Of a DNA stretch of 64,000 bases, positions 26,029-33,574 are shown piece after piece. The notes under the pieces are model-generated. The model was not told the DNA's origin, did not search any database, and saw only the letters and a list, made by a program, of their open reading frames with translations. Both the position numbers and the translations under genes were made by a program. How positions within the stretch are numbered: the stretch's first letter is position 1; each line of letters begins with the position of its first letter. The DNA is from G963675935 sp963823895 (GTDB lineage Bacteria > Planctomycetota > Planctomycetia > Pirellulales > Thermoguttaceae): the NCBI GenBank assembly GCA_963823895.1, contig CAWGNG010000031.1:124001-188000 (forward strand), written 5' to 3'.

Positions 26029-26097
26029 CGGCCCTCCTGGTGCTATACACGGTGTAGTAGTCGTTTTTACTCACCCAAAGCACAGCCAGGAGGACCG
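26029..26097 (+). ncRNA. Structured left-end region of IS110, possible bridge RNA or leader hairpin
   Basis: CGGCCCTCCTGG (26029-26040) pairs with CCAGGAGGACCG (26086-26097), 11 of 12 positions. The right arm includes the AGGAGG that serves as Shine-Dalgarno for the transposase at 26102. Inside is a smaller TACAC/GTGTA hairpin. IS110 elements are known to encode a structured bridge RNA in a non-coding end. Whether this is that RNA or a leader that hides the ribosome binding site cannot be decided by eye. Confidence 0.35.
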
Positions 26098-26101
26098 AGA
26101 G

Positions 26102-27184
26102 ATGTTATACCTCGCAATCGACCAACATCGCAAGCAGTTGACCGTGAATCTTCGCAATGAACAGGGCGACGTGCTCGTGAAACGTCAGGTCAGCACGGAA
26201 TGGCCGCGAGTACGGAGTTTTCTGGATGAAGTGCGCGAAATGAGCGTGTCGGAAGGAGGATTTATAGCGATCCTGGAGGTCTGCGGCTTCAATGACTGGC
26301 TGCTGAAACTCCTGGCCGAGTACGGCTGCCGAGAGACGATTCTGATCCAGCCCGAGAAGCGATCGAAGAAGAAGACGGACCGTCGAGACGCCTATGCGTT
26401 GGGCGAACTCTTGTGGGTCAATCGTCAGCGGCTGTTGGCGGGCAAGAAGGTCCAGGGGATTCGCCGCATCCAGTTGCCGACCGACCGCGAGGCCGAAGAC
26501 AGGCAACTGACGGCGGTGCGGCAACGAATGGGCCGCCAGCGGACGCGGACGATCAACAAGATCAAACATCTGCTGCGGAAACACAACCTCGAACAACAGC
26601 AGCCGGCCAAGGGGCTGGATACGCAACGGACGCGGAAATGGCTGGCGACGTTGCCGCTGGAACCAATCGACCGCCTGGAAAAGGACTTGCTGCTGGCGCA
26701 ATGGAAGTTGTGGGACGATCAGCTTGCAAGGTTGGAGTTGGAGATCGAAAAGCGGCAAGCGAAGAATGCGATGGCGGCAGTGCTGGCGACGATTCCCGGC
26801 TGCGCGGCCTATGGCAGTTTGGCGTTGGCCTCGCGGATCGGTTCGATCGAGCGATTTCCGCGGCCGGCGAGTTTGGCGAACTACTGGGGCCTGACGCCCG
26901 GCTGCCGCAACTCGGGCGAAGCAACCGATCGACTCGGCTCGATCACCAAACAAGGCAGCGCGATGGCGCGATTCGTCCTTGGCCACATGGTCCTGCACGT
27001 GCTGCGGCGTGATGCGCGGATGAAGGCATGGCACGGTCGGATCAAGCGACGGCGCGGGTCGAAGATCGCGCGGGTGGCGGTGATGCGCCGACTGGCGACG
27101 ATCATTTGGCACATGGTGAAACACCACGAGCCTTACGCGGTAGGCGGTCCGCCGCAGCGAAAGCCGTCGGCCCAGGCCGCGTGA
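26102..27184 (+). mobile_element. IS110 family transposase (DEDD/serine recombinase)
   Basis: A 360-residue recombinase of the IS110 family. The RuvC-like N-terminal domain shows Asp7 (LAIDQHR), Glu59 (ILEVCG), Asp93 and Asp96 (KKTDRRDAYALGE), the DEDD set. The C-terminal Tnp domain has IPGCAAYGSLALASRIG, NYWGLTPGCRNSGEATDR and ITKQGSAMARFVL, where Ser286 is the candidate nucleophile. These elements have no long terminal inverted repeats, so the ends cannot be drawn from one copy. A strong AGGAGG precedes the ATG. The reading frame appears intact. It sits within the tRNA-Cys island. Confidence 0.92.
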
Positions 27185-27689
27185 GTTTGTACGAAGAGGA
27201 ATACCGGAGGGTGTCTTGCGACATCGGATTTTCGGAGGCATGGTAGGGCAAATGAATGAGACCGGAAAACAAGAACAGCCCTGGCAGCGCACGCCACCAG
27301 GGCCTTACGGGTCATTCACCCGCCCTAGCCCGGCTATTCCTTGTCGGGTTGCGTCCCCGCAGAGCCCGACTCCGCTTCACCGGACAAAACCATTATAGAA
27401 CAAGAGAGGAACGGACGGAGAGAGAACGACGGTTGCATCGGCCCTTCCTCCGGGAAGAGGCCCTCGCAGACGCTGATGCCAGTCTGAGTGTCCCCGTGGA
27501 CTCGGCCTTGGTTGCCGAGCGTAATTCTGATTGAGACGGCTGGCGTTTGCGAGACGGTCGCAGAAGAATACTCGGTGTCAGGCCCTTACGGGCTTGACCG
27601 GCTGCCGGTTTCGGCAGACGGATTCACGAAGGGATGGATAGGGGTGCCGCCGCACGAGAAAAGAACGGCGCGAACAACCTCGCAACAAA
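27185..27689. other. Region downstream of the IS110 transposase without recognised gene
   Basis: About 500 bp that contains the right end of the IS element somewhere in its first part. Short open frames exist but have no start signals or family resemblance. Nothing further can be assigned. Confidence 0.4.
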
Positions 27690-28178
27690 ATGACCGCGAC
27701 AACCACGTTCCAAAACCGATTCCTCAACGAGTCCCAAACGAAAGTGATCGAAAAGAAGCCCTACCGGGCTTCGGCGCGAACCGTGCGCGAAAAAATCCGC
27801 CAGGCGGCCCTTGACACAAAAGGCTCTTTCAGGGAGGGGACACCACAACCAATAGGAGAGTTAATCATGCAATGGAAACAAGGCGACAGAGCTAGAGCCC
27901 TTTTGGCGGTGACAATCACCGCTGACCCCAGCGGTGGAACCGCCCAGGTCCGTATTGATGGAATCGCCCAGCAGTTCCAAGTACCGTTGGACCAACTACG
28001 CCCGATGTCGTCAGATAGCCGGGATGAATCCGGCTCTTGGGGGAGGGCTTCTCTTTCTTGTCTCGATACTTTGCCGGAAACCCAGTGCAAAAATCAAACA
28101 GTAGATCGGCCCTCATGCGGTAGGTTTCCGGGTGGTCCGCCCGGATGCTGTCAAGATAGGCCATGCAGGCTTGCGTGA
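27690..28178 (+). CDS. Hypothetical small island protein, 3' end uncertain
   Basis: Two starts are possible. ATG at 27690 gives 162 residues; ATG at 27867 has a far better ribosome binding site (AATAGGAGAG, 8 bases upstream) and starts MQWKQGDRARALLAV. The segment to about residue GIAQQFQVPLDQLRPM looks like a small beta-rich domain. Beyond about 28010 the frame runs antisense over the remnant of an integrase gene, so the native C-terminus has probably been replaced at a deletion junction. The function is unknown. Confidence 0.4.
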   Translation: MTATTTFQNRFLNESQTKVIEKKPYRASARTVREKIRQAALDTKGSFREGTPQPIGELIMQWKQGDRARALLAVTITADPSGGTAQVRIDGIAQQFQVPLDQLRPMSSDSRDESGSWGRASLSCLDTLPETQCKNQTVDRPSCGRFPGGPPGCCQDRPCRLA

Positions 28179-28386
28179 CTGTCAGGGAGGAGTGGGTAGG
28201 CGGCTTAGGTGTTTCCGTGAGATAGCGGGCGTAGGCTTGCTTTGCCCCTTCCTTATCGTCCGCACTTTTGATATGATTTCCCTGTTCGTCACAGAGCGGT
28301 TTTGCCGATTTACCATCGGTAATGTACCAGCCGCGATTCGCCCGGAACCAGTACCCTTTGTTGTGACTTCGCCGACAACGTGCCAT
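28016..28386 (-). pseudogene. N-terminal remnant of a tyrosine-recombinase-type integrase
   Basis: Reads MARCRRSHNKGYWFRANRG and continues through TVTQACMAYLDSIRADHPET and DFCTGFPAKYRDKKEKP, typical of the N-terminal and SAM-like core-binding domains of phage-type integrases found in planctomycetes. The catalytic domain with the R-H-R-Y residues is absent: similarity ends near 28016, where the sequence changes to that of an unrelated small gene. Its position next to the tRNA-proximal att site, reading away from it, fits an island integrase. Only the remnant is left, so the island is probably immobile by itself. Confidence 0.65.
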
Positions 28387-28443
28387 GATTGCGACCCCGT
28401 TCAACAGTAGCTTGGGCAAAGCAGTGAAGGCAGAATGGCGTTA

Positions 28444-28468
28444 TTTACTGCCAGGAATTTACTGCCAA
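28444..28468 (+). repeat. Paired TTTACTGCCA direct repeats at the right end of the island
   Basis: TTTACTGCCAG at 28444-28454 and TTTACTGCCA at 28458-28467 (14-bp period), the same word and orientation as the pair at 23386-23408. Confidence 0.6.
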
Positions 28469-28517
28469 GCAACAATCATAACACGCAAGTCGTTTGTTTG
28501 CAATGAGTTATAGCGAC

Positions 28518-28537
28518 AAGGCGCCGTAGCCAAGTGG
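28518..28537 (+). repeat. attR: 20-bp repeat within intact tRNA-Cys
   Basis: AAGGCGCCGTAGCCAAGTGG, identical to 23256-23275. It covers two upstream bases and the first 18 bases of the tRNA. Confidence 0.85.
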
Positions 28538-28591
28538 CTAAGGCAGCGGATTGCAAATCCGCCATCGTGGGTCCGACTCCCACCGGCGCCT
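28520..28591 (+). tRNA. tRNA-Cys (anticodon GCA)
   Basis: Full cloverleaf of 72 bases. Acceptor arms GGCGCCG and CGGCGCC pair perfectly, with U as the discriminator base, as usual for Cys. The anticodon stem GCGGA/UCCGC encloses UUGCAAA with anticodon GCA. The T-stem is GUGGG/CCCAC with loop UCCGACU, so positions 54-55 are U-C rather than U-U. CCA is not encoded. It is the target of the 5.26-kb island whose other boundary is at 23256. Confidence 0.9.
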
Positions 28592-28614
28592 CTTCCTTTT
28601 TCCTGCGGATACGG

Positions 28615-29019
28615 TCACTTTGCCATTTCGACTCCCGCCGCCCGGATGTAATCGGAGAGACTGCTAAAGCCCTTCCGTTTCGCCACCACTTCCAACAGTG
28701 CCTTCTCCTCGGCCGTCAAACGGACGTTGACCTGCGCGGTTCGCCTGCCGTCGGTGGCCGGCGTCGGCGGCCGTTGGCCTTCCTCCAAGAGGTACGCCAC
28801 GGCAGCGGTCAAAGCCTCCCGAGTGTTTTCGATGCACTGGTTGGCCGTCTTGCCGTCGCCGAAGACGCGGGGCATTTCCAAGCCACGGCCGTACCAGTGG
28901 CCATCCTCGCAAGCCAAAATGACTTGATACTCTTGGGCAATCGCCTTCGCCTTGGCCGCCACGTCGGCGTCAAAGGGGCGATCAACTGCCTTCGCAGATT
29001 TTTTCGACTTGTCGGACAT
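28615..29019 (-). CDS. hicB: HicB family antitoxin
   Basis: A 134-residue antitoxin of HicAB. The N-terminal HicB domain reads QEYQVILACEDGHWYGRGLE followed by MPRVFGDGKTANQCIENTREAL, the degenerate RNase H-like fold that blocks HicA. The C-terminal 40 residues (AQVNVRLTAEEKALLEVVAK) form a ribbon-helix-helix DNA-binding segment for autoregulation. The start at 29019 lies inside the toxin gene, so the genes overlap by 38 bases and are translationally coupled. Confidence 0.88.
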   Translation of the reverse strand: MSDKSKKSAKAVDRPFDADVAAKAKAIAQEYQVILACEDGHWYGRGLEMPRVFGDGKTANQCIENTREALTAAVAYLLEEGQRPPTPATDGRRTAQVNVRLTAEEKALLEVVAKRKGFSSLSDYIRAAGVEMAK

Positions 29020-29176
29020 AGAAGGGTTTCACCTTTCCTTGATGGACCGGAATGGATAGCAGCGTTTCGCCCGGTTTGGCAAAGCAGTGGTGCGAACCGC
29101 TGACGCGAACCAGCCGATAGCCTGCCCGTTCCAACATCTTCTGGACTTCGCAAAACCTCGTTTCGCTCGGCATCAT
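28982..29176 (-). CDS. hicA: HicA family toxin (mRNA interferase)
   Basis: A 64-residue double-stranded-RNA-binding-fold toxin that cleaves mRNA. LERAGYRLVRVSGSHHCFAK contains the conserved glycine and catalytic His in GSHHCF, and LSIPVHQGKVKPFYVRQVEK completes the fold. GGTAGGAG lies about 11 bases upstream of the ATG. The pair lies next to the tRNA-Cys island and directly abuts a truncated ceramidase-like gene, so the module probably arrived by insertion. Confidence 0.88.
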   Translation of the reverse strand: MMPSETRFCEVQKMLERAGYRLVRVSGSHHCFAKPGETLLSIPVHQGKVKPFYVRQVEKICEGS

Positions 29177-29180
29177 ATAA

Positions 29181-29198
29181 GTATACTCCTACCTATAC
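29181..29198. promoter_or_regulatory. Possible hicAB operator
   Basis: GTATACTCCTACCTATAC: inverted GTATA/TATAC arms in the promoter-proximal leader of hicA, overlapping its Shine-Dalgarno region. A candidate HicB binding site. Confidence 0.35.
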
Positions 29199-29880
29199 TA
29201 TCGTCAAGACCCCTGGTTTGTCATAATTCGCCACGATTTGACACTTTACGAGCGTCGAGTCCTCGTGCAACACCGTGGGGTGCATCGAGCAGACGACCAT
29301 CGCCGCCACAAATGCCCCGCCGCCGCGCTCGCGCACAACGAGCACCGGGACCTCGCGGTCGCTTGGTCCGGCCGGATCGTGCCGATTCGTTCCGAGGCAC
29401 GAGCCGTCGGCCGCGGCAAACCCGATCTCCGCGGGCCGGGCATTGCGAAACGCCCGCACCGCCGCGCGAACGATCCCGTCTTCCAGTTGCTCAACGTACT
29501 GCGGATCGGCTCGGGGAACCGCCGGATCACTCTCGTTGCTGAGCGTATCGACGGTCAGCGGGCCCGAATGCGTGTGGGTGGCGGTAATCATCACGTTGCC
29601 CGCCGGCACGCCCGTCTCCCGCTCGATTCGATCGCGAACCCGCCCGCCCGGCCGTCTGTCGGCCGATGTAGATTACGTCGTTGGCGACCCACAGCAGCGA
29701 CGTCGCGCCGTCGCCGAGGAACAGGGCCGAACTGAGCAGCCGATCGTGGACGCCCGTGCTATAGCGGCGGACGTGCGGATAGCCGAAGAGGAACTGCGAA
29801 CGATCGGGAGTGACGTCGGCCGTCGCCGCGCCCGCAATCACGCCTGCTGCCATGAGTGGTTCACGTCCCAAAGTCGGCAT
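29193..29880 (-). pseudogene. Truncated neutral/alkaline ceramidase-like protein
   Basis: N-terminal half of a family in which full-length members exceed 400 residues. AAGVIAGAATADVTPDRSQF and VHDRLLSSALFLGDGATSLL open the protein; after a one-base frame change near 29640-29655 it continues ITATHTHSGPLTVDTLSNES, the zinc-binding HxH motif of neutral ceramidases, and MVVCSMHPTVLHEDSTLV. Similarity ends abruptly near 29250 and the frame closes within 20 codons, right at the hicAB leader, so the 3' half has been lost. The gene is divergent from deoR. Confidence 0.6.
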
Positions 29881-29894
29881 TGATTCGCCACTGT

Positions 29895-29923
29895 TTGACA
29901 ATTCACCGCGGCGTGTTCATAAT
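29895..29923 (+). promoter_or_regulatory. Sigma-70-type promoter of the DeoR-family gene
   Basis: TTGACA at 29895-29900, a 17-base spacer, CATAAT at 29918-29923 (11 of 12 consensus positions). The motif AATTACCAGAGTGT at 29921-29934 overlaps the -10 and resembles a motif at the aminotransferase promoter. Confidence 0.7.
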
Positions 29924-29957
29924 TACCAGAGTGTACCACCGTCATCGGGGTGTGTCA

Positions 29958-30722
29958 ATGAACCAGGTCGTGCGGCGGAAGCAGATGTGCGAACTGATCG
30001 CCCGGCGGGGCGAATGCTCGATCGAGCAGTTGATGGAGCGGTTCGGCGTCAGCGGAATGACGGTCCGTCGCGACCTGCAATCGCTGGCCGAGCAGGGCAA
30101 GGTGATCCGCACGCACGGCGGCGCGGCCATGGCCGAGCGGATCAGCTTCGAGTTCGAGTTCCTCAACCGGGTCCGCGAACATCACGCCGCCAAGGAGGCG
30201 ATCGCTGCAGCGGCGGCCGTGCAAATTAAGGACGGCGAGTCGGTCATGCTCGACTCGGGCACCACGACGCTCGAATTGGCCAAGCGACTGCGCGGGAGGG
30301 CGGGGCTGACCGTCATTACCTCCTCGCTACCGATTGCCGCCCACTTGCAGTATGACCGGCAAATCGAAGTCCTGCTGCTCGGCGGGCGATTGCGGGCGTC
30401 CTCGCCCGATTTGGCCGGGGCACTAGCCGAGTCGAATCTGGAAACACTCCGGGCCGACATGGCATTCCTCGGGGCCGACGCCGTGGACGGCCACGGGGCC
30501 GTCTATCAAGGGTCGCCCGAGTTGGCGCGGATGTTGACCAAAATGGCCGCCTCGGCCGGACGGGTCTTCGTGGTTGCCGACGGCTCGAAGCTGGGCAAGA
30601 CCGCCTTGTGGCGATTCGGCCGCCTCGCCGATTGGGCCGCCCTGATCACCGACGCCTCGGCAGACCGCTCGGTCCTCGCCGCTCTCAAGAAGGCCGGCGT
30701 TCGCGTCATTCGAGCCGGGTAA
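29958..30722 (+). CDS. DeoR/GlpR family transcriptional repressor
   Basis: A 254-residue sugar-phosphate-sensing regulator. The N-terminal DeoR helix-turn-helix is QMCELIARRGECSIEQLMER followed by FGVSGMTVRRDLQSLAEQGK. The C-terminal effector domain has the isomerase-like DSGTTTLELAKRL, TVITSSLPIAAHL, LLLGGRL and VADGSKLGKTALWRF. ATG at 29958. It is divergent from the ceramidase-like remnant and 86 bp upstream of the aminotransferase, so it probably controls one or both. A shared AATTACCA motif downstream of both promoters is a possible operator. Confidence 0.88.
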   Translation: MNQVVRRKQMCELIARRGECSIEQLMERFGVSGMTVRRDLQSLAEQGKVIRTHGGAAMAERISFEFEFLNRVREHHAAKEAIAAAAAVQIKDGESVMLDSGTTTLELAKRLRGRAGLTVITSSLPIAAHLQYDRQIEVLLLGGRLRASSPDLAGALAESNLETLRADMAFLGADAVDGHGAVYQGSPELARMLTKMAASAGRVFVVADGSKLGKTALWRFGRLADWAALITDASADRSVLAALKKAGVRVIRAG

Positions 30723-30733
30723 ACGAGGCGGCT

Positions 30734-30785
30734 TGACACTGTGATTGTTGGTGTTTAGAATGCACACAAATTACCATATGTGAGC
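30734..30785 (+). promoter_or_regulatory. Promoter and possible DeoR operator of the aminotransferase gene
   Basis: TTGACA at 30734-30739, a 17-base spacer, TAGAAT at 30757-30762. AATTACCATATGTGAG at 30770-30785 lies at the expected start of transcription and shares AATTACCA with the deoR promoter. Confidence 0.65.
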
Positions 30786-30808
30786 ATCCCCGATAACGAG
30801 CGGACGTC

Positions 30809-31876
30809 ATGGGGCGCAGCGGCTTCTCCAGCCTGAAATGGGGCAAGGTGAACCTGAGCGCCTGCCCGGCGATCTCGGTTCTGCCGCCGGGGCCGAAATC
30901 CGACGAGTTCCACTGCCGGTGCAGCAAGTACTTCAAAGGGCTGAGCACCCAGGTGAAGCTCTTTCCCGTCGCGTTCGAGTCGGGCGAGGGCTGCGTCCTG
31001 GTCGACGTTGACGGCAACCGCTACATCGACTTTTCCTCGGGCATCTACGTGACCACGCTCGGCCATTGCCACCCCAAGGTGAGCGAGGCGGTGGCCAAGT
31101 ACACCCGGCAGTTGATGAACGCCCACGACTTCACCACGCCGGTGAAGACGCGGTTGGTGGAAAAGCTCGCCGGGGTGTTGCCGGGCGATTTCGGCGGGTT
31201 CCAGCTCTACGACGCGGGCACCGCCGCGGTCGAAGCGGGGATGAGGGTGCTGCGGGCGGCCAGCGGCCACAACGAGATGCTCAGTTGCTTCAACGACTTC
31301 CACGGCAAGACCTACGGGGCTGTCTCGTTGGCGCAGATTCGCTCGCCCGTCTACGGCCGCGTGCGGATGCCGGGGGCTCACATGCTGCCGCGTCCCAACC
31401 CGTACCATCCGCTTTGGACCAAGCCCGACGGCACGATCGACACCGACCGCTACATCACCTTCTACGACGATTATATGCTGAGAGCAACGACCGGCGACGT
31501 GGCCGGTTTCGTGCTCGAACCGATCCTGGGCTGGGCGGGCTCGGTGATGCCGTCCGACGACTTCTTCCCCAAGCTCCGCCAGTATTGCGTCGAAAAGGGG
31601 CTGCTGCTGATGGCCGACGAAGTGCTCACGGGTTGGGGCCGCACCGGCAAGTGGCTCTGCATGGAACACTGGGGCGTCGTGCCCGACGTGGTGTCGATCG
31701 GCAAGGGTTTTGGCAATGGTTTTCCGGTCACATGCGTGCCGGTGCGCGAGCCGTTTGCCGAGAGCTTCGAGAAGATTTCGGCATCGACCGTCCGGCCATC
31801 GCCTTTTCACGGCGGCGTTGGAGTCGAAACGAACGGGAGCCACGGTCACGATTCATTGAGAGTCCGTTCCGAATAG
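30809..31876 (+). pseudogene. Class III aminotransferase, truncated at the 3' end
   Basis: PLP-dependent aminotransferase. Clear features: GNRYIDFSSGIYVTTLGHCH, NDFHGKTYGAVSLA, GDVAGFVLEPILGWAGSV, MADEVLTGWGRTGK and the PLP-lysine segment VVSIGKGFGNGFPVT near residue 298. After EKISAST (about 31793) the expected GGNPMA segment and the last 100 or so residues are missing, and the frame runs into sequence without similarity, then into repeat RP-K. Class III enzymes have about 430 residues; 355 codons remain open and about 328 are homologous. It was probably regulated by the adjacent DeoR protein. The native substrate is unknown. Confidence 0.7.
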
Positions 31877-31918
31877 CTGGGAGGTAACGCCACAGCGCTG
31901 ACCTGACGACTGTAAAGC

Positions 31919-32092
31919 CCACCACGGAGACGTGGAGGACACTGAGAAGACGGACAGAAATGGACAGAAGCCGCAGATGAACGCAGATGGCGCGGTTTGG
32001 GACGCGAATTCTGCCGCCCGTGTCCGTGTTCATCCGCGTTTATCTGTGGTTCCGTTCGTTCCGCCTCAGTGTTCTCCGAGTCTCCGCGGCGG
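31919..32092. repeat. RP-K long imperfect inverted repeat
   Basis: Left arm CCACGGAGACGTGGAGGACA ... GGACAGAAATGGACAGAAGC and CCGCAGATGAACGCAGAT are mirrored by ATCCGCGTTTATCTGTGG ... CCGCCTCAGTGTTCTCCGAG and TCTCCGCGG on the right. It lies immediately after the broken aminotransferase. Confidence 0.6.
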
Positions 32093-32217
32093 GGGTGGCG
32101 TTGTAGTGTCAGCTCCCGGCTTCTCATGCACGATATTGAGAATAATTGCATTTTCGCCGATAGCGTGCATTCTGTGAACGCTGCCGTGCGTGGTGGAACT
32201 CAAGGAGCTACCGGGCC

Positions 32218-32403
32218 GTGTGGAAGCAATCGCTGGGCTTGGCGTTGGGGGCATCAACTGTCTTTGTTCTCGCGGCCGTGCCCGCCGTGGCGGCATGGGC
32301 GCCCGCCGGCAGCGATCGATCGATTTCAGGCCGGGCTGCGCAGAATCAAAAATCCGTTGCGCAATGTCGCATGGACAAGCAGTGTCGCCCTGGAAGAAAC
32401 TGA
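32218..32403 (+). CDS. Possible small secreted protein
   Basis: A 61-codon frame with GTG start and AAGGAG about 10 bases upstream. The first 27 residues (LGLALGASTVFVLAAVPAVA) form a credible signal sequence, followed by a short hydrophilic tail without recognisable domain. It may be a truncated lipoprotein or exported protein gene. It precedes the DUF1559 gene. Low confidence because it rests on a signal peptide and a ribosome binding site only. Confidence 0.3.
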   Translation: MWKQSLGLALGASTVFVLAAVPAVAAWAPAGSDRSISGRAAQNQKSVAQCRMDKQCRPGRN

Positions 32404-32520
32404 ATTGTGTGCATCTCTTCGTCCCCTGCGGAGCAGCATGTGGCCGCCATCCTGATGGCAGGGGGGAGGTGTTGCAGGGTCCGCGGACGTTGGTTCCTTT
32501 CTCCAATTTCGGAGGACGGC

Positions 32521-33550
32521 ATGAAGGTCAGGGCAAAGAAGGGCGCTTTTACGCTGGTTGAGTTGCTGGTTGTTATTACCATCATCGGCATCTTGATCGC
32601 GCTGTTGCTGCCGGCGGTTCAGGCGGCCCGCGAGGCGGCGCGGGTGGCGCAATGTCAGAACAACCTGAAGCAGTTCAGCCTGGCCGCGCTAAACCACGAG
32701 CACCTGCTCGGCTGGCTGCCGAGCGGCGGTTGGGGCTACAACTGGGTCGGCGATCCCTACCGCGGCTTCGGCGGCAATCAGCCGGGCGGCTTCTTCTACA
32801 ACTGCCTCCCCTACATGGAGCAGCAGCCGTTGCACGACCTGGCGCTGGGCGGGGCGGAAGGCTCGACGCAGTGGCAGCAGATGTCGATGCAGATGGTGCA
32901 GACGCCGGTGTTGGCGGCAAACTGCCCCAGCCGTCGCGGATCGGTGCTCCATCCGTTTCAAGGCAACAACTTTGGTCAAATGGACCCGATTTACGGCAGT
33001 ATCCCCTCGACGTGGTTCTCCGGCGACTACGCCGCCAACGCCGGAACGGTTTGGTCTGTGCAATGGGGAAGCGGACCAAGTTCTTTCGCCGATGCGGCGC
33101 AGTGGAACCCCGGCAACCCCAACGGTGCGCATGGATTTTGCGACATGTCGAAATCGACCGGCATTTGCGCAGCGGAGCCAAATTCGAATGACCGACATCA
33201 CCGACGGCGCGTCGAACACCTACCTGGTGGGCGAGAAGTGCGTCGATCCCGACCACTACGCCGACGGCCTGGATTGGGGCGACGACCAGTGTTTGTACAC
33301 CGGCGACACCGACGACGCGAACCGCTGGGCGGGAAATGACTCGGCGACCGGCCCCGGCCCTCTTCCCCCGCAGCCGGACACCCCCGGTGCCGGCTACAAC
33401 TGGGTCTTCGGCAGCGCTCACTCCAGCGGTTTCGGCATGGCGCTGTGCGATGGCTCGGTGAAGATGATCTCCTACACCATCGATCCGTTGGTACACAATT
33501 ATCTGGGCAACCGCCACGACGATCAGCCGATCGACGGAAGGAACCTGTAA
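32521..33550 (+). CDS. DUF1559 protein with prepilin-type N-terminus, frameshifted
   Basis: About 343 residues of the planctomycete DUF1559 family. The prepilin-like methylation motif is KGAFTLVELLVVITIIG, followed by LLLPAVQAAREAARVAQCQN and NNLKQFSLAALNHE. The conserved late segments ITDGASNTYLVGEK and HSSGFGMALCDGSVKMISY (the DUF1559 C-terminal signature) are in another frame: the frame changes by one near 33165-33178. These pseudopilin-like proteins are exported surface proteins of unknown role, present in many copies per planctomycete genome. ATG at 32521 with GGAGG just upstream. Confidence 0.88.
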
Positions 33551-33574
33551 GAGCGGAGAGCCCAGAGGTCATCC

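Noticed and set aside
27185..27690. Short ORFs downstream of the IS110 transposase
   Set aside because: No ribosome binding site, no codon pattern and no similarity; probably IS end and remnant DNA.
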